NCBI GenBank assembly: GCA_017984715.1
Contig: JAGNYY010000035.1
Coordinates: 1-6,438, forward strand
Direction of reading: 5' to 3'
From: Rhodoluna sp.
GTDB taxonomy: Bacteria > Actinomycetota > Actinomycetes > Actinomycetales > Microbacteriaceae
DNA: 6,438 nt
Within the stretch, counting starts at the first letter, position 1. The number at the start of each line of letters is the position of its first letter. A program made the translations under genes and the position numbers. The notes below the pieces were generated by a model. It was not told the DNA's origin. It made no database searches and saw nothing but the letters and a program-made list of their open reading frames with translations. Below are positions 1 to 5,333 of the stretch, piece after piece.

Positions 1-94
1 CCACGGCGGTGTGATGGATCGAATGGATTCAATTCTGCCTGCTGCACTTATTGCGTACTTGTTCGCCAGCATCTTCTTCCCGATCGCCCAGTAA
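1..94 (+). CDS. cdsA: Phosphatidate cytidylyltransferase (CDP-diacylglycerol synthase), C-terminal end only
   Basis: Only the last 30 codons are in the window, in the frame beginning at base 2 and ending with TAA at 92-94. The visible peptide starts HGGVMDRMDS and ends in a hydrophobic stretch (LPAALIAYLFASIFFP). HGG-x-x-DR-x-D is the end of the CDP-diglyceride synthetase family signature, in which the aspartates belong to the metal-binding active site; the hydrophobic tail is the last membrane helix. The enzyme makes CDP-diacylglycerol from phosphatidate and CTP in the cytoplasmic membrane, the branch point to phosphatidylglycerol, cardiolipin and phosphatidylinositol. The next gene begins 22 bases downstream on the same strand with no visible terminator, so they are probably co-transcribed. 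The family call is firm although the fragment is short, because the signature is nearly diagnostic. Confidence 0.9.
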   Translation, partial: HGGVMDRMDSILPAALIAYLFASIFFPIAQ

Positions 95-116
95 CCTCGG
101 CTGAAAGAACTAACCC

Positions 117-668
117 ATGAGTTTTACATTTCCAAAGGCGGGCCCAAAGCAGCCCGGATACTCGCCGGCGCAGGTTGAAGAATTCCTCACCCGCGCTCGT
201 GCGCAGTTCACTGACCCGGTTGAAGCGGGCCTGACCGCACACGATGTCCGCAACACAGAGTTTGACTTGGTTCATGGCGGGTTCATCCCTGAAATCGTCG
301 ATGGTGCGATGGATAAGCTCGAGGATAGTTTTGCCTCCCGAGAGATCCTGCGTCAGAAATCAGAGAAGGGCAGCTATGCCTTGGATGACCGGTTCGCGCG
401 AGTGGTCGAACTAATCCGCGGCCGCTTGACTCGCCCACAAGGTAAGCGCTTTTCCAACACCGGGCTACTACTTCGCGGATACAGCCGTAAGCAGGTGGAT
501 GCGCTTTGCGAACACATCGCCCGCCACCTTGACTCACAAGCCCCGATGTCTATCGATGAGGTTAGACGCGTGGTCTTCAATGCCAAACGAGGCGGCTACG
601 AAGAAGCTCAGGTAGACGCCTTCATCGATCGCGTTATCGAAGCCCTACAAATTGAACAGAACCGCTAA
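117..668 (+). CDS. DivIVA-domain repeat protein (183 aa)
   Basis: A small, soluble, charged protein with no signal peptide or membrane segment. Four DivIVA-like modules can be read by eye: residues 4-28 (F-P...PGYSPAQVEEFLTRAR), 41-69 (VRNTEFDLVHGGFIPEIVD), 111-137 (F...RGYSRKQVDALCEHI) and 145-177 (VRRVVFNAKRGGYEEAQVD). Each has the [RHP]GY/GGY-x-x-x-x-VD core that in DivIVA/Wag31 precedes the coiled coil. Modules 1-2 and 3-4 look like a duplicated pair. Unlike true DivIVA there is no long coiled coil, so it resembles the actinobacterial 'DivIVA domain repeat' proteins rather than the polar scaffold itself. The ATG at 117 has GAAAG at 103-107 as a modest ribosome binding site. It follows cdsA by 22 bases, and its last 17 bases overlap the next gene. 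A link to membrane or pole biology is inference from the motifs and the cdsA neighbour; the exact role is unknown. Confidence 0.85.
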   Translation: MSFTFPKAGPKQPGYSPAQVEEFLTRARAQFTDPVEAGLTAHDVRNTEFDLVHGGFIPEIVDGAMDKLEDSFASREILRQKSEKGSYALDDRFARVVELIRGRLTRPQGKRFSNTGLLLRGYSRKQVDALCEHIARHLDSQAPMSIDEVRRVVFNAKRGGYEEAQVDAFIDRVIEALQIEQNR

Positions 669-1320
669 GTTCGCGGCCGTTGGGTTGCTAGCAGCAAGTT
701 TGCTGGCACCCGCAATCGAAGGCGGAGGCTTCCGGGCAGACGCGGCTTCGGTGCCGGTGGCGACAGCGGTGCTAGAGAAGCTCAGCGTAAAGGGCCGTGC
801 ACCCAAGACCGGATACGCGCGTGATCTGTTCAGCGACGGCTGGGGAAACATAGCCGGCTGCGACACTAGAAACTTCATTCTCAAGCGTGATTTGAGCTCA
901 ATCACCTGGCGATCGGGGGAGACCTGCATGGTTGCCACCGGCCGACTGGTTGACCCCTACACCGGTAAAACCATAAACTTCGTGCGTGGTGTCAAGACGT
1001 CATTGGCGGTTCAAATTGATCATGTCGTCGCTGTTAGCGATGCCTGGCAAAAAGGTGCACAGCAAATAACCCCGAAGGCTCGGTATGCGTTCTACAACGA
1101 CCCGTTGAATTTGCTGGCGGTTGATGGCCCGACTAACTCGGCAAAGGGCGACAGCGATGCTGCAACCTGGCTTCCGCCAAATAAATCATTCAGATGCGCT
1201 TACGTTGCCCGCCAGGTCGCGGTCAAAGCTAAATACAAGCTTTGGGTTACAGCCGCAGAAAAAGCGGCTATCAAGGGGATCTTGGCGAAGTGCCCGAAAC
1301 AGCCCATCCCTAGCGCCTAA
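652..1320 (+). CDS. Secreted HNH-family nuclease (DUF1524-like)
   Basis: A 222-residue protein with an export signal: basic start (MNRTAK), hydrophobic core at about residues 7-21, then an Ala/Gly-rich cleavage region ending near ADAA at 29-32. The mature part matches the actinobacterial secreted HNH / GmrSD C-terminal (DUF1524, PF07510) pattern: GYARDLF (54-60), CDTRN (70-74), a conserved-looking Cys92, DPYTGKTINF (101-110), IDHVVAVSDAW (122-132) with likely catalytic His124, YNDPLNLL (148-155) with Asn153, and TNSAKGDSDAATWLPP (161-176). Cysteines 70/92 and 182/214 could form disulfides outside the cell. In this group the domain cleaves DNA nonspecifically, probably for scavenging or competition. 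The TTG at 652 is the first possible start after the in-frame stop at 613 and lies inside the DivIVA-repeat gene, so translational coupling is likely. There is no obvious strong Shine-Dalgarno and no immunity gene nearby. Family is sure; biological role and exact start less so. Confidence 0.87.
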   Translation: MNRTAKFAAVGLLAASLLAPAIEGGGFRADAASVPVATAVLEKLSVKGRAPKTGYARDLFSDGWGNIAGCDTRNFILKRDLSSITWRSGETCMVATGRLVDPYTGKTINFVRGVKTSLAVQIDHVVAVSDAWQKGAQQITPKARYAFYNDPLNLLAVDGPTNSAKGDSDAATWLPPNKSFRCAYVARQVAVKAKYKLWVTAAEKAAIKGILAKCPKQPIPSA

Positions 1321-1333
1321 AACCAGGCTCGGG

Positions 1334-1339
1334 TAGACT
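1334..1339 (+). promoter_or_regulatory. Candidate -10 element upstream of the transglycosylase operon
   Basis: TAGACT, preceded by GGG, lies in the 57-base gap between the HNH nuclease gene and the ATG at 1378. It matches TATAAT at four of six positions, including the key first two and last bases, and would give a 5' leader of roughly 30 bases. No convincing -35 box sits 16-18 bases upstream. It is a weak call from sequence alone; read-through from the upstream genes is equally possible, since no terminator is seen in this gap. Confidence 0.25.
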
Positions 1340-1377
1340 GAGACTTTGACTGGCCGGCGAGATTCAAGAGGTATTTC

Positions 1378-2046
1378 ATGGGTAGACACGAGGCTTCGCA
1401 GCCATCGCTGTCGCAAAAGGTAGGGCGCTACGCCGACCTTGCCTTCGATAAAACCCCGCTCACGCGGCCTCGAATTCCTAAGCTCAAGCGCCACTTCTTC
1501 AGGCCGCTTTGGGGTTTTCTTTTCTCGGTCTCTTTCGTGCTGGTGACTGTAGTCGACCCCTACTCGGGAACAATTGCAAGCGCTAGCACCATGATGACTT
1601 TTGACTTCGAAACCGAGGTTGATGTCACTCAAACTTATGGATATTCGAGCACTCAGAAAATCCTCTTCACTCGCGGTGGTTTCAACATTGTCACTGGAAG
1701 TGATGCGGCTGCCATGTTCGTTGAGGCTGCTTCAATGCCAAGCCCAGGCACTGCCAAGGCCTATGCCTTCGATTTGTTGACCTCGATGAAGTTTGGCGAA
1801 GACCAATATTCTTGCTTGGTAAAGCTCTGGGAGCGCGAATCAAACTGGCGAGTAAACGCAGCAAACAAGAGTTCTGGTGCCTATGGAATTCCGCAATCTC
1901 TCCCGGGTAGCAAGATGTCAACTGAGGGTGGCGACTGGCTCACCAACCCAGAAACTCAGATTCGCTGGGGTGTGAAATACATCAAGGCCCGATACGGAGC
2001 CCCATGTGGCGCGTTGGCTCACTCAGACAAGCTCGGCTGGTACTAG
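1378..2046 (+). CDS. Membrane-anchored lytic-transglycosylase-like cell-wall protein
   Basis: A 222-residue protein with a basic cytoplasmic N-terminus (1-42), one hydrophobic segment at about 43-60 (signal anchor or late signal peptide ending near ASAS at 67-70), a Ser/Thr-rich middle and a compact C-terminal domain. The C-terminus shows the actinobacterial transglycosylase-like pattern: LWERESNW (150-157) with Glu154 as probable catalytic acid, NKSSGAYGIPQSLPGSKM (163-180), GGDWLTNPETQIRWG (184-198), YIKARYG (201-207), ending in GWY. Cys146 and Cys210 may pair outside the cell. Such enzymes cut the glycan strands of peptidoglycan during growth or separation; substrate is inferred from family. 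AAGAGG at 1366-1371, six bases before the ATG, is a good ribosome binding site and fixes the start. The stop codon shares its last base with the GTG of the next gene. Close relatives are sometimes named aggregation-promoting factor or Rpf-like; fine classification is uncertain. Confidence 0.85.
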   Translation: MGRHEASQPSLSQKVGRYADLAFDKTPLTRPRIPKLKRHFFRPLWGFLFSVSFVLVTVVDPYSGTIASASTMMTFDFETEVDVTQTYGYSSTQKILFTRGGFNIVTGSDAAAMFVEAASMPSPGTAKAYAFDLLTSMKFGEDQYSCLVKLWERESNWRVNAANKSSGAYGIPQSLPGSKMSTEGGDWLTNPETQIRWGVKYIKARYGAPCGALAHSDKLGWY

Positions 2047-2348
2047 TGCCACGCAGCAACCGCCCAAGTCGCGGCAAGTCGAAACCCGAACCAATCGAAG
2101 AGCTCGATTTGAGTGCTGTCCGCCTTGGTTTGCGACGCAGCGAAATCAAACGCGGGGTCGAATACACCACCCAAACCAGCATTGGAGCCAACGCTGATGA
2201 TGGCAAGACGTGGGTTTGCCCGCATTGTCACTTGCAGATCAGCAAGGGCATCAGTCACATCGTTGCCTGGGATGAGATTCGAGGCGTAGATACTCGCCGT
2301 CACTTTCACACAGCTTGCTGGAAGTCATTTCAGGGGCCTCTGCTGTGA
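2046..2348 (+). CDS. Small putative zinc-ribbon protein (100 aa)
   Basis: A conserved-looking actinobacterial protein, from memory often annotated 'ATP/GTP-binding protein' although no nucleotide-binding loop is visible here. Starting at GTG 2046 it opens MPRSNRPSRGKSKPEP, a basic low-complexity tail, followed by an acidic-then-basic segment (EELDLSAVRLGLRRSEIKRG, 18-37). The C-terminal half has C58-P-H-C61, His71, and H86-x-H88-x-x-C91-W, a plausible Cx2C...Hx2C zinc site. There is no signal peptide or membrane helix, so it should be cytoplasmic. An ATG in frame at 2004 would lengthen it into the preceding gene, but MPRSNRP at the GTG is how I remember relatives starting, and the one-base overlap with TAG at 2044-2046 suits termination-reinitiation. 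The stop overlaps the next gene's GTG by four bases. Function is unknown; constant pairing with the hydrolase hints at a shared role but this is inference. Confidence 0.8.
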   Translation: MPRSNRPSRGKSKPEPIEELDLSAVRLGLRRSEIKRGVEYTTQTSIGANADDGKTWVCPHCHLQISKGISHIVAWDEIRGVDTRRHFHTACWKSFQGPLL

Positions 2349-3067
2349 GTGAGATTCTCGAAATTCGTTCCGGAGTTGAACTTCCGTCGAAGCGAGAACC
2401 AGTTGAGCTAGTCACCAGTGATGGTTTGAAGCTCATAGGCGAGCTTGCACTTCCTCTATCTGGCCAGCCCGTTGCAACCCTGGTCACACTTCACCCGCTT
2501 CCGACGCACGGCGGCTTCATGGACTCACATGTGCTTCGTAAGGCGGCAAACCGCTTGCCTTATCTTGCCAATCTCGCGGTTTTAAGGTTCAACACTCGCG
2601 GAACATCTTCACCGCACGGCACAAGCGATGGCGAATTTGGCGAGGGTGTTTCTGAGGTTGCCGATGTTGAGGCAGCTGTAAGTTTCGCAATTTCCCGTGG
2701 CCTACCTAACATCTGGTTGGTTGGTTGGTCATTCGGCACTGAACTAGCCCTGAAATACGGGCCTGATCACGACATAAAAGGCGCAATCCTGTTGTCGCCG
2801 CCGCTGCACCGCACTTCGGATGAGGAGCTTAGGCGCTGGAATGGCTCAGGCATGAGCCTCATGGCCCTAGTTCCCGAGTTTGATGATTATCTGCAGCCTG
2901 ACGCAGCGGCCCAAAGGTTCGCCGGAGTTGAAGGTATTTCAATAATCGGCGTGGATGGAGCCAAGCATCTATGGGTTGGCGAGTCGGCAACAACCCGAGT
3001 TTTGAATGAGATTGTGAAAGTTGTAAACCCTGCGGCGTACCCGTTGCCTGAAACGGTCAAGCTCTAG
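2345..3067 (+). CDS. Alpha/beta-fold hydrolase (COG2945-like)
   Basis: A cytoplasmic 240-residue single-domain protein. It shows the short alpha/beta hydrolase pattern of the COG2945 type: LHPLPTHGGFMDSHV (49-63), LRFNTRGTSSPHG (80-92, around the oxyanion loop), nucleophile elbow GWSFGTELAL (127-136) with Ser129, acidic EFDDY (178-182) carrying the probable catalytic Asp, and GAKHLWVGE (205-213) with catalytic His208. The triad therefore looks complete. The family covers esterases and related enzymes; the substrate cannot be predicted. GTG at 2345 is preferred: it gives the GTGA four-base overlap with the upstream stop and has AGGGG at 2332-2336, eight bases before it. A TTG in frame at 2315 would add ten residues without need. 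It is the last gene of the operon beginning at 1378, and the TAG at 3065-3067 faces the permease stop 18 bases away with no obvious hairpin between. Confidence 0.87.
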   Translation: MSEILEIRSGVELPSKREPVELVTSDGLKLIGELALPLSGQPVATLVTLHPLPTHGGFMDSHVLRKAANRLPYLANLAVLRFNTRGTSSPHGTSDGEFGEGVSEVADVEAAVSFAISRGLPNIWLVGWSFGTELALKYGPDHDIKGAILLSPPLHRTSDEELRRWNGSGMSLMALVPEFDDYLQPDAAAQRFAGVEGISIIGVDGAKHLWVGESATTRVLNEIVKVVNPAAYPLPETVKL

Positions 3068-3085
3068 CAGCAAGCGAGGGCGAAG

Positions 3086-4138
3086 TTACTTGGAGTCTTG
3101 GTGGGGCATCAAGATCTGACGAATAATCAGAATTGCCGAAGCAGCCACTGGGATGGCAACCAGGGCACCCAACACACCGAGCAAAGCGCCGCCCGAGAGT
3201 GCAGCGACTACGACGACAGCACCAGGCACAGCCACGGCTTTGTTCATGATTTTTGGGCTAATAACGTATGACTCAATCTGCATGTAAACCAGGCAGTAGA
3301 TTGCAGCGACGACCGCAGTGGTAGGTGAAACGCTCAACGCGACCAGAGTGATGATTGCCGAGCTGGTTACGTTTCCAACCAGTGGAATCAAGCCTAGAAG
3401 CAACACGATGAAAGCTAGCACCACTGCAAATGGAATGCCCATAACGAGCATGAAAATGTAGCTCAGGGTGGCATTAAGTGCTGCGATTCCGAACTGCCCG
3501 ATCACATAACGACCAACGGAGGTGGCGACCTGATCAGCGATGTTGCTGAATTTTTCGCGCTTCGATGCTGGCACTAAGCCGAACAAGAAGTCTTTGAACC
3601 TGTTCAACGAGGCCATGAAATAAAGGCTCAGGATCAAGATGACCAGGCCAGCAAAAAAGCCGTTAAAGATGTTCATGCCGACCTGCACGACTCCGCCCAC
3701 AAGCTTTGGCCAGTTTGACGTGTCGCTTAGAAAGGCGGAGGTGCTGGCAATAGCGCTTGAGATTGAACCGCCGAGTTGACTGTCTAGTTTCACAATCAAA
3801 GGCAGGTCGCCGAAGCCTGAAATTACCGACGGCACATTCTCGATGAACTTCGCACCCTCGGAGGCCAGTGGCGGAAGAATCGCCCAAACCAATGCGGTAA
3901 GGCTGCCCAATAGACCGGCAACCACAATCAGAATTGCTACTGGGCGCTTGAGATTGAGCTTTTCGAGCTTCGCAACGACAGGTTCTAGGCCAAGAGCGAT
4001 AAAAATCGCCGCCGCTATGTAGGTGATGATGTCTGCAAGTGTCTGGATTGCTCCGCCAATAACCACCGCGGCCAAGACACCTAGGCCGCCCAGAAGGCCG
4101 AGTTGGAACGCGTTTGTGATCTTCGTTTGCCCTTGCAT
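3086..4138 (-). CDS. AI-2E family (PF01594) transporter / permease
   Basis: A 350-residue polytopic membrane protein of the usual length for the family. Predicted helices by hydrophobicity (numbering from the ATG): about 12-30, 34-51, 67-89, a loop-rich extracellular region at 90-145, then 155-178, 216-234, 236-268, 274-288 and 303-343. Family hallmarks in the C-terminal half are QIESYVISPKIM (287-298) and GGALLGVLGALVAIPVAASA (316-335). The family was named for autoinducer-2 export (TqsA), but members also move ions or other solutes, and substrate cannot be read here. Start choice: GTG at 4144 also opens the frame, but AGTAGG at 4148-4153 (reverse strand) sits nine bases before the ATG at 4138 and only three before the GTG, so ATG is preferred. 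It lies about 30 bases downstream of the coiled-coil gene with no terminator seen, so the two probably form one transcript, and it converges on the hydrolase gene. Confidence 0.88.
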   Translation of the reverse strand: MQGQTKITNAFQLGLLGGLGVLAAVVIGGAIQTLADIITYIAAAIFIALGLEPVVAKLEKLNLKRPVAILIVVAGLLGSLTALVWAILPPLASEGAKFIENVPSVISGFGDLPLIVKLDSQLGGSISSAIASTSAFLSDTSNWPKLVGGVVQVGMNIFNGFFAGLVILILSLYFMASLNRFKDFLFGLVPASKREKFSNIADQVATSVGRYVIGQFGIAALNATLSYIFMLVMGIPFAVVLAFIVLLLGLIPLVGNVTSSAIITLVALSVSPTTAVVAAIYCLVYMQIESYVISPKIMNKAVAVPGAVVVVAALSGGALLGVLGALVAIPVAASAILIIRQILMPHQDSK

Positions 4139-4167
4139 GCTCACAAACCTACTCTGCTCTGATTGAT

Positions 4168-5256
4168 TTAGGTGCGTGGCGTGCCAGCGTTATCAAGCAC
4201 GGCGCGCAAGTTCTTGAGATAGACATCAACAGAATCACGCTCGGATGAAATTTTCACGGTGGCCTCTGTCGCCTGAGCGATTTCTCGCGCTGCGGCGATC
4301 TGAGCAGTTGCAACGATGCTGCGAGCTTCCGCATCTGCAGCCGCGATAATCGCATCCGCCTTTTGGCGGCTCAGGGTTGTGGTCTGTTGGTTGAATGAAA
4401 TAGCTGCAGCCTCTAGGGTTTCGGCTTCGAGTCGGGCGGCATTCGCACGGGTGAGAGCATTAGAAAGCTGTGAGTTCGCATCATCCAAGTATTTCTGGGT
4501 TGTTGAAACAGCCTCTTGGTGCTTCTGAAGGTATTCGGCTTCGGCTTCCGAACGACGTGCGGTTAGCTCGAGCTCGAGGTCGATGCGTGCCTGTTCAGTC
4601 AGAAGTGCCGCGGCGCTGTCAAAGTCTAGGTTCCTAGAATTTTCACGGAAAGCGATGAGCTTGCGCTCGGCTAGGTCACGTTCAACTTCGGCTTTGGTCG
4701 AAGCGATCTCACGACGTGCAGCGGCGCGCATTTTGGCTACCTCTGTTGAGATAGCACCGCGAATTGAGCCGGCTTCGCGCATAGCTTCATCGGCAATGCG
4801 AGCTGCCTCCTGCTTCGCTTTCGCGATAATCTCGTCATAGTCGCTGCGGGCTGCGCCAATAATTCGGTCGCTGCGGCGCTGGGCCTCAGAAACCAAGGAG
4901 TCGTAATAACCTTTGGCTTCGCCACGCTGGGCCTCGACCTCGAGAGCCAACGCCTTTCGCTTGCGATCGGCCTCACGTTCGGCTTCTGCAAGAAGGTGAG
5001 CTGCCTGGTCTTCTGCAGTGCTAAGAATTAGTGCGGCACGTGCGCCAACGCCGGTGTAAGTCGGTTTGCCAGCCTCTTGAAGTTCTTCGCGAGCAGCCTC
5101 AAGCGCCTTACTCGTTTCGCGGAGTTCGTTTGCCAGCTGCGAGTTTTGAGCAGAAAGCTGGAGTACCTGCTTTCGAAGGTCAAGGAGCGCGTCGTCAACC
5201 GGGCCACGCTCGTAACCGCGCAGGGCTACGGGGAATTCGGTCTCTTCGACAGACAA
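4168..5256 (-). CDS. DivIVA-like coiled-coil protein (Scy/FilP/Wag31-type)
   Basis: A 362-residue, Ala/Glu/Arg-rich protein with no signal peptide or membrane helix. Residues 7-27 (EFPVALRGYERGPVDDALLD) form a short DivIVA-type N-terminal module with the RGY-x-x-x-x-VD core known for membrane or pole recognition. A first coiled coil runs about 28-62, then a break around GKPTYTGVG (63-71). After it lies a long, nearly continuous helix at 72-345 with recurring A-x-x-I-x-x-A-x-x-E-A heptad-like units, strongest at 74-165 and 296-330. Actinobacterial proteins of this kind (DivIVA, Scy, FilP) build cytoskeletal assemblies at poles and septa and guide wall synthesis. Length and composition differ from canonical Wag31, so a second scaffold is more likely than DivIVA itself. 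The TTG start at 5256-5254 is supported by a strong AGGAG seven bases upstream and by the DivIVA motif beginning at residue 7. It is first in a probable operon with the permease. Confidence 0.83.
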   Translation of the reverse strand: MSVEETEFPVALRGYERGPVDDALLDLRKQVLQLSAQNSQLANELRETSKALEAAREELQEAGKPTYTGVGARAALILSTAEDQAAHLLAEAEREADRKRKALALEVEAQRGEAKGYYDSLVSEAQRRSDRIIGAARSDYDEIIAKAKQEAARIADEAMREAGSIRGAISTEVAKMRAAARREIASTKAEVERDLAERKLIAFRENSRNLDFDSAAALLTEQARIDLELELTARRSEAEAEYLQKHQEAVSTTQKYLDDANSQLSNALTRANAARLEAETLEAAAISFNQQTTTLSRQKADAIIAAADAEARSIVATAQIAAAREIAQATEATVKISSERDSVDVYLKNLRAVLDNAGTPRT

Positions 5257-5263
5257 GGTGGTG

Positions 5264-5268
5264 CTCCT
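5264..5268 (-). promoter_or_regulatory. Shine-Dalgarno deciding the TTG start of the coiled-coil gene
   Basis: CTCCT on the + strand is AGGAG on the coding strand, spaced seven bases from the TTG at 5256-5254. It is the best ribosome binding site in the window and supports a TTG codon that would otherwise be doubtful. It overlaps a CCTAGG palindrome at 5266-5271, which is probably chance. Confidence 0.7.
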
Positions 5269-5290
5269 AGGCGCTTCGTTAGAATGGAAA

Positions 5291-5305
5291 CAGGCTATTA
5301 ACCTG
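5291..5305. promoter_or_regulatory. Imperfect 15-base palindrome in the divergent intergenic region, candidate operator
   Basis: CAGGCTATTAACCTG reads almost the same on both strands: six of seven base pairs match around the central T at 5298, with one C/A mismatch. It sits in the 77-base gap between the divergent coiled-coil and internal-lipobox genes, where both promoters must lie unless transcripts start further out. TATTAA at 5296-5301 inside it could serve as a -10 for the rightward gene, but no good -35 accompanies it. A regulator binding here could control both genes. A 15-base imperfect dyad can also arise by chance, hence low confidence. Confidence 0.3.
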
Positions 5306-5333
5306 CCTCAAGTTTACCCTGATTGGATATCGC

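Noticed and set aside
652..1320. GmrSD-type restriction or other defence system
   Set aside because: The DUF1524-like domain is present, but the protein carries an export signal and there is no GmrS/DUF262 NTPase, methylase or other defence gene nearby.
1186..1632. 148-codon open frame on the - strand spanning the nuclease/transglycosylase junction
   Set aside because: It overlaps two well-supported genes and their intergenic start signals. The product has no recognisable motif and is rich in Arg and Ser.
2004..2045. Upstream ATG as the start of the small Cx2C protein
   Set aside because: It would place 14 extra residues over the conserved C-terminus of the transglycosylase. The GTG at 2046 gives a classic stop-start overlap and the expected MPRSNRP beginning.
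3061..3090. Terminator between the convergent hydrolase and permease genes
   Set aside because: The 18-base gap contains no GC-rich inverted repeat or T-run; I could not support a hairpin.
4142..4144. GTG as the start of the AI-2E permease
   Set aside because: Only three bases separate it from AGTAGG, whereas the ATG two codons later has a nine-base spacing. The difference is two residues and is not certain.
4316..4840. Ser/Ala/Arg-rich open frames on the + strand across the coiled-coil gene
   Set aside because: They mirror the Ala/Glu repeats of the - strand gene. Low-complexity coiled-coil coding sequence commonly leaves such antisense frames.
4168..5256. Tandem DNA repeat in the coiled-coil gene
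   Set aside because: The protein repeats (A-x-x-I-x-x-A-x-x-EA) are degenerate at the DNA level with different codons, so this is heptad constraint rather than a nucleotide repeat array.
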